A stretch of DNA of 64,000 bases from Panax quinquefolius (taxonomy: Eukaryota; Streptophyta; Magnoliopsida; Apiales; Araliaceae): assembly GCA_020205615.1 (NCBI GenBank), contig CM035168.1, positions 9,056,237 to 9,120,236 on the forward strand, given 5' to 3'. The stretch's first letter is position 1. The number at the start of each line of letters is the position of its first letter. The notes under the pieces are model-generated. The model worked only from the letters and a program-made list of their open reading frames with translations. It made no database searches and was not told the origin of the DNA. Positions 1 through 10,713 of this stretch are shown here, piece after piece. The position numbers and the translations under genes were made by a program.

Positions 1-501
1 AGAAATACAAGCATGTAAAATGTGAGAAGCTAGTTATAAGCAAGATCAAGAAGAACAAATAGAAACTTCAAGCATTTGTGTCATATACATCAATGGAGAT
101 GACAAAAGAGTTTCTTGCGTTTGAAGGAATCGGAAGATCAAATATTTTACGACATTATGAAGAATAAATTTGGTTTACGGGAGGCCTTGTTAGCAACTAA
201 ACCAAATTAATTCTAGATTATTCATGAATTAATATTAGTACATGAATGGATAATGTCTAAGTACATGATACATGTATTTAAAATGTCTTGAAACATGTAA
301 TGGTTAAGTTAATGTACATGAATGTGGTCATGTACGTAGTAATTAATTATTAATGTGGTTACAGAAGTATCATATAGAAATTTATAAATAATCATGTATT
401 TTTGATCATTTTAATCAAGTGAAATTAAAGTATTCTTAAGTGTTCTCTAAAGTTATATTTCACTTCTTCTATAATTTATCATCTTTCATAAATTTCCAAC
501 A
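1..501 (+). mobile_element. Possible LTR (188-501) with flanking retroelement tail
   Basis: The segment 188-501 starts with TGTTAG and ends with TTTCCAACA, the TG...CA pattern of an LTR. It holds a TATA-like TTTATAAATAATC near 380 and is preceded by a short purine-rich stretch (about 178-184) that could be a polypurine tract. Bases 1-187 would then be the 3' end of the internal region. No flanking duplication is visible, no coding domain can be recognised in the short upstream piece, and the partner LTR would lie outside the window. This is a tentative call and ordinary intergenic DNA is the alternative. Confidence 0.25.
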
Positions 502-860
502 TAACAGCGCAATAGAAGATAAGGGTAAATTAGAGAAATCAAAATTAAAACAATCATAGACAAATGTAGAATTTACATGGCTCATCCAATGTTGAACTAC
601 ATTCATGGTCAACTATAAATCACTCTCATGTACCACCATTATTACTCTTTTATTAATTGATCGATATATTGAATTTTTTTTTTTGATAAAGAGAAGTTTT
701 TCTGTTTTGCGACTAGACTATATTTCCTTTCTCCGAATAAAACTTTCAATAACAAACTTATGCTTGCGGTCTGTGACTCCTAGACCTCCGGATTTACTGT
801 TGATCCCAAGTATGTAACACCAGTTATTTATATATAGATAGCCTATGCAAAGAAAGGAAG
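502..860. other. AT-rich spacer, no gene seen
   Basis: Nothing recognisable was found. The short open frame at 605-817 has no codon-use or motif support and lies in AT-rich sequence. Confidence 0.6.
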
Positions 861-1001
861 GGTTAGCATGAGGTTTAATTTATTTTTGGGTAAGTTGGTC
901 AATTGGCCAATAGGGTGCTAACACGCAGGCGAGACTTTATGTGTGTTAATATTCTATTGACCAATTGACCAACTTATCCATAAATGAACTCTATGCTAAC
1001 C
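861..1001. mobile_element. Fold-back MITE, copy 1
   Basis: The two ends are inverted copies: GGTTAGCATG at 861 and GCTAACC ending at 1001, with about 60 bp of imperfect inverted repeat including AAGTTGGTCAATTGG on the left and its complement on the right. The loop is short (around 920-940) and there is no coding capacity. A related fold-back sits at about 22345-22466, sharing the GTCAATTGACCAAT arm and a CTAACACGC-type inner part. Two copies with the same architecture support a mobile non-autonomous DNA element. The superfamily was not determined because a clear TSD is not visible. Confidence 0.6.
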
Positions 1002-2176
1002 GGAACCGCAAAGAAAGATATGCGATCCAATGTCATGTTAATTGGTGTCTGTTATATACCGACTGGTTTTACATTGATCTTTATGTTCCAATGAACAGCA
1101 GCATGCATGCATTATACTTCTGCAACAGTCATAGGTTCACTGTTTTACTTGTAGGCACTACAAAACATATAAGCAATGGAGCACACTTTAATTCATCTGA
1201 TTTTTGTAATATTATTACTCCAGATATATATATATTGCTCTGTTGATGTTTCTAATTAAGGGAGGGAATAACATTAATTAATTATAATTAAAATAAAAAC
1301 CCTAGCATTTTGATCCGAATCTACAGGCTGAACTACATCCAGCTACATAAGTTCTGATGAAAAATTGAGAGATTAACAGACTTTAAAAAAAAAATTGGTA
1401 TACAAATTAACCTATAGATGCATATATGCTTCTCTCAAGACATATTAATTTACATATTTTCAGTCTCACGTGCATCCGCAATGAAACCCTTTGCATTACC
1501 TATAATAAAATTTTCAGTCTCAACTTTTTTCCTCTAAAATATGCACTCAGCCGATTCAAGATGTTAATTATCTTTATTATATATCTTAATTATCACAACA
1601 AAAGAATATATAAGCTTCATAGCTAAAGTTTCAAGAAATTAGTGTGAATGACACAAAATATATAATATAATGCTGCTACTCTGGGAAATGCCCTAGTAAC
1701 TAAAGCCCAGCAAGTTCAGGCCAAAATGTCAAAGGAATCTAACTGCATTAGGTGCCTTTTCTTGAGGGTTCCGAGAAACTTTGTAATATGTTTATTTATT
1801 TATATACGAGCTAGCTAGATCAGTGTATTAATTAATTAATAAAATTAAGCACATACCTTTTATTAGTACGTAAAACATTCTAATAAAGATCAGTACATTT
1901 CTCCGGCACAACAGGGAGCCCATTGGTCATCTATTATCATTTACAAGCTCCTTAATAAGATCACCCTACTTCAACATAACATATTAAGATCAGTCAAGTA
2001 CAATTAAAAATAGCGCACACAACAGTAGCATATATCAATAAATGAAAATCCTTCATAGAGAAATTAAAGTGACAGAACAAAAAAAACATTTCAGATAATT
2101 AATTAGGGTTTTGCCAAGAATTTGTCAAAAAACCCTACCCTACTAATACAAATTTACACCTCAATGTACAATACCA
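1002..2176. other. MYB 3' flank, AT-rich
   Basis: This is the region downstream of the minus-strand MYB gene. It probably contains the MYB 3' UTR in its right part, but no polyadenylation site can be fixed by eye. The open frames at 965-1246 and 1426-1626 have no recognisable product. Confidence 0.6.
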
Positions 2177-3560
2177 TTATTGCGACGCCCCCGGTCCGGG
2201 ATACCTCAACTCCTCAAAAGCACATTCTTGAAGTGTCCCTTGTTGAATAGTACCTTCATTGGAAACATTAACAGATGGGTAAACCAGAGTGCTCATCTCG
2301 CCCCAATCGACACTTTCCCCAAAATTAGTACCACTTGTCCCAATTTTCATGTCCCCATATAAGAACTCGAGCCCATCTAGTTTTAATGGTCCATTATGTA
2401 GCATTTCTTCAATTAACTCAGGTGGAAAAGTATTCATGACCTTTTCTTGATCATCTATATTGTACTGCATATTGTTTGGCAATGAAGAAACACCGGCGTT
2501 TAAGACATTAGCAGTAGACATAATATTGATCGCGTGCTCGTTATAAGATGGATGAACAGATGAACTGACATTTGTAGAAAATTGAAGATTGCTTATAGCT
2601 TGATTAGTGGTTTGATCATGGTCATCAGAAAACTTTCCTCCAAGCTTAATAAGTAATTTTCGAATAGAAGTAAGATCATTATTGAATTGTGGCTCTTGGT
2701 GTGATGAGTAAGGTATAGGAGGGAGCTCATGATAAGGGAGCTCTGGCCAATAAGGGTTTTGGTTGATTATATTGTTGTAATCAGAAATAACCATGGAGTT
2801 TTGATCCTTAACCCTCCCTTTCTTCATCATCTCTTGCTTTTGGCTACTACGACGAGCCTGTTGTTCTTTCCGCTGTTTTCCTAGGAGCTTCTTCTTCAGC
2901 CTTGTGTTCCAATAATTCTTTATATCATTATCAGTTCTTCCTGGCAATTGTGCTGCAATAATGGACCACCTGTTCATGCAAATTAGGTTCAAAATTCATA
3001 ACATAATTATATGATGTCTTTAAAAGAATAATTAAGTAACACATCCTACTCTCGTCCAGGCATGCTAGCTTAATTAATATAAAAGTTTTAATGGGACCTG
3101 ATGCATTAGTACCGCTACGAACGCACTTAAAAGGAATTAAACTAAAAAGATCTAGATGATCGTCGATATTATATATAGAAAAGTTAATTAATTTACCTGC
3201 TTCCGATACTTATATAGAGGCTGCAAATTATGTTATCTTCTTCTTCTGAGAATCCTCCATGTTTGATATTTGGACGTAGATAATTCAACCATCTAAGGCG
3301 GCAGCTCTTCCCACATCTCTTAAGGCCTAATCAGAAACAAAATTAAAATTTCAATCAAAATTTAAAAATTTCAGTTTTGATAGAAAAGAAAAGGACAAAC
3401 TTGGAAACATTTTATTTTCTGTACCAATTTTTTGAGGCAAAGCTATCCAGTTACCACCGGTGCCATGTTCTTCGATATATGCCTTGAGCTTTGCATCTTC
3501 TTCCGGTGACCATGGCCCTTTCTTGACGTTTGCTTTGTCACAACAAGGAGCTCTCCCCAT
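2177..3560 (-). CDS. R2R3-MYB transcription factor, subgroup 14 (RAX/MYB36-like)
   Basis: A nuclear DNA-binding transcription factor in three exons: 3560-3425, 3326-3197 and 2969-2177. Introns of 98 and 227 bp have GT-AG borders, and the 1059-nt CDS gives 352 residues. The splices restore codons for Gly46 and Arg89 at the usual plant R2R3-MYB intron sites. The start [10 protein letters not shown] is the canonical family start. R2 carries Trp17, Trp38 and Trp58. R3 carries Phe71 in place of the first Trp (normal in plants), then Trp90 and Trp109. The sequences [16 protein letters not shown] and [20 protein letters not shown] are typical of subgroup 14, whose Arabidopsis members act in axillary meristem formation and Casparian strip differentiation. 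A basic [16 protein letters not shown] follows R3. The tail is Asn/Ser-rich with a conserved-looking [16 protein letters not shown] at residues 190-205. No frame lesion is seen. Family assignment is strong; the exact orthologue is inference. Confidence 0.93.
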
Positions 3561-3603
3561 TTTTTTAGTTTCCTAACCTCTCTTGATCAGATAGAAATTA
3601 TAT

Positions 3604-3627
3604 ATGTGTGTGTGTGAGAGAGAGAGA
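3604..3627. repeat. TG/AG dinucleotide tract in MYB 5' leader
   Basis: A (TG)n tract runs into (AG)n 44-67 bp upstream of the MYB start codon. On the coding strand it is a CT-CA pyrimidine tract, a common feature of plant 5' leaders and a possible length polymorphism. Any effect on expression is unproven. Confidence 0.7.
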
Positions 3628-5987
3628 TTATTATTGTAAGTAGAAAAGGATAAACATGTTTTCCGTAGCAGCCATATGATTTAAAAAAAGTATGGCAAAA
3701 AGATGAGTGTATGTATAGAAAATAGTATGTGACAGAATAGAAGACCAGGGTTTTTCTTCTTGTCTTTCTCACTCCAGAATCATTATTAATTGAGAATCAA
3801 GACTGTTGAATATATATTAATTATTGGAAATGTAAGTCCAATAATTCTAATCGAAAGGTACCATCAATTGGAACATAAATTAATTGACACATGTAATTGT
3901 ATGTCGTCCGAAGGACTGGAATATATTTTACATTATTTTAAGTGTAACAAGATCCCCGTATCTCATAGTAATATTTTCATGACCTATATTATCATATTCT
4001 TTATTGCTAGGCATTTTGTTTTTTTTTTTTATATTTAAATTCAATTTCTGATATAGGTTAGTTAGACAAGTCAACTTGACACACATTGTTGAAATCTCTT
4101 TCTAACAATTTAATTAATATGATATAAGAATTCTGAAAATGCATTGTATTGGGCTCAATTATATTTGATCGTATGTTGTTCATCATATATAAGGATGTAT
4201 ATGTTGTGCAAGTCAAATATGTTTACTATATACGCTGCTCTTTATAATATCGATATTAATAACACATATTTCATTTAACTTGCCTCTCCATGTACACCCT
4301 CTATGCACGTGAGGGTTTACACTATATATAGTTATAGTCCTTTACTAAAATCAAAGAAATTTGGTATCAATTTTGAATTTTTAAGATTTTATTCATAGAT
4401 TTTAAAAGTCAAAGTGTATCCTTAATTTTAGAGTGAATCATGTAATTAAAATATTACAAGAGAGATAAAATTGTCAATTGGGACGGTCAAGCTCGAAACC
4501 CGATTGTCCGACCCGTTAAAAGCTTACTCAAATTTGATTTGAGAATGAGCTAAGCCGACCTTTGACAAAACTTCAAATCCAAAATGAAATTTCGTTCGAC
4601 CAAATTATAATGTTAAAAACATATAAATATATAAACTATTTATATTAATGATTACATATTTATTCTCACAATTTATATTTATACAACGTCTTTAACTAAA
4701 ATTTAGGTACCATTTTTAATTTCTTTAAAGTTATTTACTATTTATTTAAATACTACGTCATTTTAACTAATCTAATGTAAATAATTTAGAGATGTATCAC
4801 TACCATGATTATTTATGTGTTTGAAGTTCAAATTTCTTAATTTTGGTAATATTTTGATCATATGACTTGCAAAGATTTTAATTTTTTTATCAATAGGTTG
4901 TCAATATGAGTTAATGTTGTTTTAATAATGAGTTGCATTATTGGTTTTTTAATTGTTTTTCATTTTTAACTTATTAATTTTGATTTTTTTTTTGTTTGGG
5001 CATGTTCGATAATAGGCTCGAACCTCGTGATCACTATAAGTTCCGAATGAAAATTTAGTCTGAACTCATGCTTGTTAATATTTGAATGGACTGAACTTGA
5101 CCACCCTCGAGTCTGACTCACTTAGCCCAATTCACAGTGCTAAAGAGAGAGATTGGATACTCATGATATGATTATGATGATCAAATAATGCAAAAAAACT
5201 GTATATGATGCTGTTGATCAATTGTAAAAACAGAAGTCAAACCCACCTATTCTGGTAGAATCCTATGGTTTAACTTGTAAACTAACAGAAGTCTCGAAGC
5301 AAAAGACAAGAAATTAAGCAGTAATGCTACAGTCTATATAGCATGATGGAAGATTTCCAATTTGGTAGGTGACCAAATGACCAGCAAAAATGGAAGATTA
5401 ACCATGTCCGTGTACATAAATTGAGACAGGGCAGGCCCCCTCCTATATATGTTAAAAAAAGAACATGGTCATATGATTCATGGTTCTTGATATAAATAAG
5501 TCTTTTAATTTCTCTCGATACACATTAGTAAAACAAACTTAAGAACATAATATAATTTGCCACAAACAGTAAAAATAGCTGAAAGCGTCCCTAAAAATAA
5601 TATTTGTGTTGTTAAACGGGTATTAAAGAGAATTATAAGATAAATATAATAGAGAGAATTTATTTAATAATTATATACATAAAAGGCGAAGTGAAATAAA
5701 TTTCTTTAATTTCTGACTTGAAATTAATTAAATCAAACAAAAGTCGGACTAATTCAGTTAGGGCTTACCTAATGTTCATTGAAATGCTGAGATGGGCATT
5801 ACCTACTAACTACGTCTACAAGTTGGAATTAGAAGAATTCCATTAGGCAATTTATATATTAAGCCCCAACAGAACAAATAAATTAATCTTGAAGGTGCAC
5901 CGCACTTAACCGTTGGAGAAAGTGTCACCTCATTAACGTCACATTTTTTGACCTAAATGTAAATAAAATACATATATATACTAGTTA

Positions 5988-5988
<1 letters not shown>
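3628..5988. other. MYB promoter side and AT-rich spacer
   Basis: The part next to 3628 is the MYB upstream region (minus-strand gene). The rest is AT-rich with no coding segment I can support. Around 4480-5110 the two ends weakly resemble inverted copies of each other (a GGTCAAGCTCG-like end and a CTTGACCACCCTCGAG end), perhaps an old non-autonomous DNA transposon, but this is too degenerate to annotate separately. Confidence 0.45.

Positions 5989-6040
<52 letters not shown>
5989..6040. repeat. (TA)n microsatellite
   Basis: About 26 uninterrupted TA units. Confidence 0.97.
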
Positions 6041-6044
<4 letters not shown>

Positions 6045-6713
6045 CATTAATAATATTCTTAGTGCATGACAGACAATAAGGTTTGTTGGCATGCGACTAC
6101 ACAACCTGAGATTATCATTCGCTGCTTATTGCTAAAGAATCTTTTGTGCTTAAAAACTTCCTCAATGCTTTTTAATTTTGGGATTATTTTGTTGTTTGGA
6201 CATGTACGTGTATAAAATATTTGTAAAGCCGGTGGCCCCTTTTTCATTTGAGCCACTAAAGTTTTCCTTTTGTCAAATATCATTACTATACTTTCTTAAA
6301 AAGTTTTGATCCCTTAAAAATCTTAACTCATGTTTGTTTATAATGATTATAATTTCGAGATTATATTTTCATACATTATAATCTCGATCGAGATTATATT
6401 CTCATAGATTATAATTATCTATGATTCAAGATTATTAATCATGTGATTAAAAATTCTAGTCACATGTTTATTTAGCATATGATTATTCATAGAATAAGTA
6501 TTTATAAGAATCTCATGTTATGTTTGTTTTGTCCAGAATTATCTAAAAGATGAGATAAAAAACTTATCTTTTGAACTCTTATACTTGGAATAATCTCAGT
6601 GTAATAATCTCACGTTATGTTTGTTATCTAATAGGATACACCGGTCATTTTCAAAAAAAGATAAAGATTAATTTTGTTTACAAATTTTAATCTCACATAA
6701 TAGGGATTATAAT
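6041..6713. other. AT-rich spacer with palindromic stretch
   Basis: No gene is seen. Bases 6377-6398 form a perfect 22-bp palindrome centred on TCGATCGA, surrounded by repeated GATTATA motifs at 6345-6430. These may be a decayed fold-back element that hosted the LTR insertion at 6714. Confidence 0.4.
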
Positions 6714-7175
6714 TGTAAAATCCCAAATTTTATGAATAAAGATTTAAATTTTTTGATTTTTTGAATATTATGGTGTGGATTTAATAATAATGTTATAGTT
6801 GTGGGTAATATTTATAAATTTTACAAAGTATGCAAGTTGTTATATTATATTCGATTGGTGAGGGAATATTACGTGTGTTGGGGAATATTAAATGCGACCA
6901 AGACAAATCATTAAGCGGACCCCACAAAATCTAAATTATTATCGGATTGAGAAAACGACAAAAATATTTTTTATGAAAATAACTATGGAAGTTTTCACAA
7001 TTATCTTGTTGAACTACTTTCATTAGTAAAAGTACAAGATGTCGTGTGGTTTGCATAAGTAGCACACCATTGATTATTGATGCTTACGTGAGAAGTCACC
7101 GGTTTTGTTCAATTATTACTACGATGAGTTCTTTGCGTAGTATCTCACGTTATTTGATTCAATTATTGTTGATTG

Positions 7176-7176
<1 letters not shown>

Positions 7177-7212
<36 letters not shown>
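7177..7212. repeat. (TA)n microsatellite inside LTR
   Basis: About 18 TA units at the place where other LTR copies carry the conserved hairpin block, which is missing here. Confidence 0.95.
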
Positions 7213-7214
<2 letters not shown>

Positions 7215-7537
7215 TTTTGTTTTATTAGTATTATTAATGTAATAAAACATAAAAGCTTTTATATAAAACATAATACTTTTATAAAGTTATTCTATAAATA
7301 GAATATATTATATTTTATTATGCGTAGTGTTGCATAGTGCCTACATAGTATTTTTGCATAGTAAAATCTTTTTATATAAAAGCAGAATACTTTTATAAAG
7401 TTATTCATTTTATTAGATTATAAATAGAATATATTATATTTTATTTAAAAGATTTTGCTTTAAATCTGGATCGTCCAGATTAAAAAGTAAATCGATGCGA
7501 CCGCTTCATAAATTAGTTACTATGCAATCCATTCTTC

Positions 7538-7546
7538 TATAAATAG
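7538..7546 (+). promoter_or_regulatory. LTR TATA box
   Basis: TATAAATAG followed by AAGCTCATTC, at the same place and in the same context in several LTR copies (for example 37816 and 52974). It is probably the core promoter dividing U3 from R/U5. Confidence 0.65.
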
Positions 7547-7794
7547 AAGCTCATTCCTTCATTATTTCTTACGAATTCACTGAAACTCTAGAGAGAGAAA
7601 CTATAGAGAGAATTCTTCTTCTATAATCTTGAGCGTATTTCTTTGGAGTTTAAGAAAGCTTTGAGCGTAGTGTAAGTTTTCTTCGAGTATATCCTCGCCC
7701 TACCAGTCGGAGTACTCTTCTTTCAAAGGTAAGGAATATTATTTGTAGTACTCGTAAGGGGTATTATTTATTTTGTATTCATGAAGAGAACTTC

Positions 7795-8350
7795 TGTTAT
7801 TCCATTCTTTATTATTCTGTTGGAATAACCTGCATACGCGGTCTACCCTATACTTGGTGAAATTTTTTTGTTATTCCATTCTTTATTATTACATTGAATA
7901 TCCTCGTCATGCGTTTTACTGGGACTGGTTCCGCCTTTTATTATTCTCGCTGGAATATCACATCATGCGTTTTACTTGGACTGGTTCCGTTATTTATTAT
8001 TCTCGTTAGAATAACTTTTGTCTGGGCAATCTGCATACATTCGCATGCACGGTGATTTCTATTGTTATTCCATTCTTTATTATTACATTTGGAACATCCT
8101 CATCAATGCTAATTTCGCTTTGACCTAGTTCCGTTATTTATTATTCTGTTGGAATAACATGTCTATACATCGACATCTGCGCATGCATGGTGATTTCTCG
8201 TGTTATTCCATTCTTTATTATTACATTTGGAATATCATATCGGTCATGATATTCTGTGGGACTGGTTAGATTATTTATTATTCTGTTAGAATAATGCATA
8301 CATCTGAATCTGCATGCATGGTGATTTCTTTTGTTATTTCATTCTTTATT
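7795..8350 (+). repeat. Tandem hairpin array in LTR (R/U5 side)
   Basis: Imperfect tandem units, each with a TTATTCCATTCTTTATTATT-like core followed by TGGAATAAC. GTTATTCCA and TGGAATAAC are inverted, so each unit can form a stem-loop. The array lies downstream of the LTR TATA box and would be transcribed. Confidence 0.75.
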
Positions 8351-10713
8351 ATACTTAGTTGGTTAAAGTTTTGACTTCTATACTCCATGAAATTAGTGGA
8401 ATATCCTTGATATTTGCGTTTCATCCAGTATCTTTTCATGGAAATATACTTCTGAGCATTCTTGAATTTTACTCTACAAAGAAGTATCATGTTAACAATT
8501 TGGACGTTATTAGTTCCTGGATAATTAATTCTTGAACTTATTTTATTGAATTATTATGTCATTGTCATCATCCTCATGTTTATATTATGTTGAAAGTCAT
8601 CTCATGGCTGTAGTGCATAGATGGACTTGGTATGATTATGACCGAGGATTATTCTATATAATCATGGCCATGATGTTACAAATAATGTGGAAAAAGTCCT
8701 CATTGGCCCGTAATGCATTGATGGATAGTTTTTGGTATGATTATGGCTATGGATTCTCTTCGGCCAAGGGAGCAAAGATGAATTATTTTATGGCATGATC
8801 AGGACCGTTGATGAATACACGAATATCCTTGGCCCGTAGTGCATGTATAATTTATGGTCGTGATACTAATGAATATCCTTGGCCGTAGTGAAAGGGGGAT
8901 GATGTGGATTATTTATTAAAATCGAGTCTCAAATGATAAAAGTGATGAAAAACCTTTTAAATCATAAAAGATAGTAGATTTTATTCTCTACTTGACTCTT
9001 ATAATGGATTGTTTGTTCAACCGCAGCTTAAACTTGATGTCATTATATTTTATCGGTTTAACATTGTTGAAGGCTAATGATAATTTATTCTCGCATTATC
9101 TTAGTCATAATATTTCTTCTTTGGGCTAGTTGAGCTCACCCTTTCTTTCATTGTTCTCTTGAAAAAATGAGAACGTGGCAAGACTAGGTCGGAGAAGCGG
9201 AGTGACCAGGTCCGAGATGATAGTATTAGTAGTCCTCACTATTCTGTTAAATAGTGTGATAATAAATATAATGAGGACTCCTTTGAGAGTGGATATTGTC
9301 TAGATGACAATATTCTTATTAAATCTCTCAGCTATGTTTTGTCGTATTATTTACACGACGTATGTATAATTAAGTTGTATTTGTATTTTGTACCATGTAT
9401 TTGGCGACTCAAGATGGGTGATGTATACCTATTTTGGGGGCGTCACAGTTTGTCATCATCCTCATGTTTATATTATGTTGAAAGTCATCTGTGGCCTGTA
9501 GTGCATAGATGGACTTGGTATGATTATGACCAGGGATTATTCGGTATAATCATGACCGTAATGTTACAAATAATGTGGAAAAAGTCCTCATTGGCCCGTA
9601 ATGCATTGATGGATAGTTTTTGGTATGATAATGACTATGAATTCTCTTCGGCCAAGGGAGCAAAGATGAATTGTTTTATGGCATGATCAGGGCCGTTGAT
9701 GAATACACGAATATCCATGACCCGTAGTGCATGGATAATTTGTGGTCGTGATACTAATGAATATCCTTGGCCGTAGTGCAGGGATGATGTGGATTATTTA
9801 TTAAGCTGAGTCTCAGCGATAAAAGTGATGAAAAACCTTTTTAAATCATAAAAGATAGTAGATTTTATTCTCTACTTGACTCTTCTAATAGATTGTTTGT
9901 TCCGCTGCAGTTAAACTTGATGTCTATTGTATTTTATCAGTTTAACATTGTTGAAGGCTAATGATAATTTATTCTGCATTATCTTAGTCATAATATTTCT
10001 TACTGGGCTAGTTCTTTCACTTTTTCTTGAGAAAATGAGAACGTGTAATGGACTAATCGGAGAAAACGGGTGACGGTCCGGATGATAGTATTAGTAGTCC
10101 TCACTATTCTGTTAAATAGTGTGACAATAAATGTAATGAGGACTTATTCTGAGAGTGGATATTGTCTAGAAGACAATATTCTTATTAAAACTCTCAGTTT
10201 ATGTTTTGTCGTATTTTACACGACAGCTGTATTATTAAGTTATATTTGTATTATGTATCATGTATTTGGCGACTCAGAATAGGTGATGTATTCCTATTTT
10301 TGGGGGCGTCACAATAATGTTTGCATGGTTGGACATGGTATTAAATATTCACTTGTTCCAAATTATTTTATTATCTCTAGACTAATAATCTTAAGTCCAA
10401 TTTTAAAAACAAATAAGTGACTTAAAATACACGTGATATATAAAAATTAAGATCAATCCCATCATAATATATTCAATCTTATCATATAAATCTTATATTG
10501 GTCGTAATTTAATTTCTTTAAAAATTTGTCAATATTTTTTAACGATAACAGAGTCAAAGTTTGGTCAACTTGGTGAGAGCTGCACGCTTATGTTACAGTA
10601 AATTGTAGTACTACATTTGTTTATTTATACTATATGATAGCCCTATTTCATTGATGGATTGTTTTTTCTTTTCATTTAACTGTATTAAATTAAGAATAAT
10701 GCTAGACATAATT

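Larger units (their letters stand above)
6714..10313 (+). mobile_element. Gypsy LTR-LTR fusion remnant (TSD ATAAT)
   Basis: Starts TGTAAAATCCC and ends GGGGGCGTCACA, flanked by perfect ATAAT at 6709-6713 and 10314-10318. A second LTR end (GGGGGCGTCACA) lies inside at 9436-9447. The sequence after it repeats the region from about 8563 to 9447. The simplest reading is one complete LTR (6714-9447) joined to the last 866 bp of its partner LTR (9448-10313), with the whole internal region and the front of the second LTR deleted. There is no coding sequence. The open frames at 8556-8798 and 9339-9686 are copies of the same LTR segment and not genes. Confidence 0.85.

Noticed and set aside
3790..4038. 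82-aa open frame next to the MYB gene
   Set aside because: AT-rich, no domain, no conserved features; probably chance.
4480..5110. Possible 630-bp inverted-ended transposon
   Set aside because: Only short, weak similarity between ends; no TSD found.
8556..8798. 80-aa open frame with a near copy at 9339-9686
   Set aside because: Both are in duplicated LTR sequence with GGCCCGTAGTGCAT-type repeats; non-coding.
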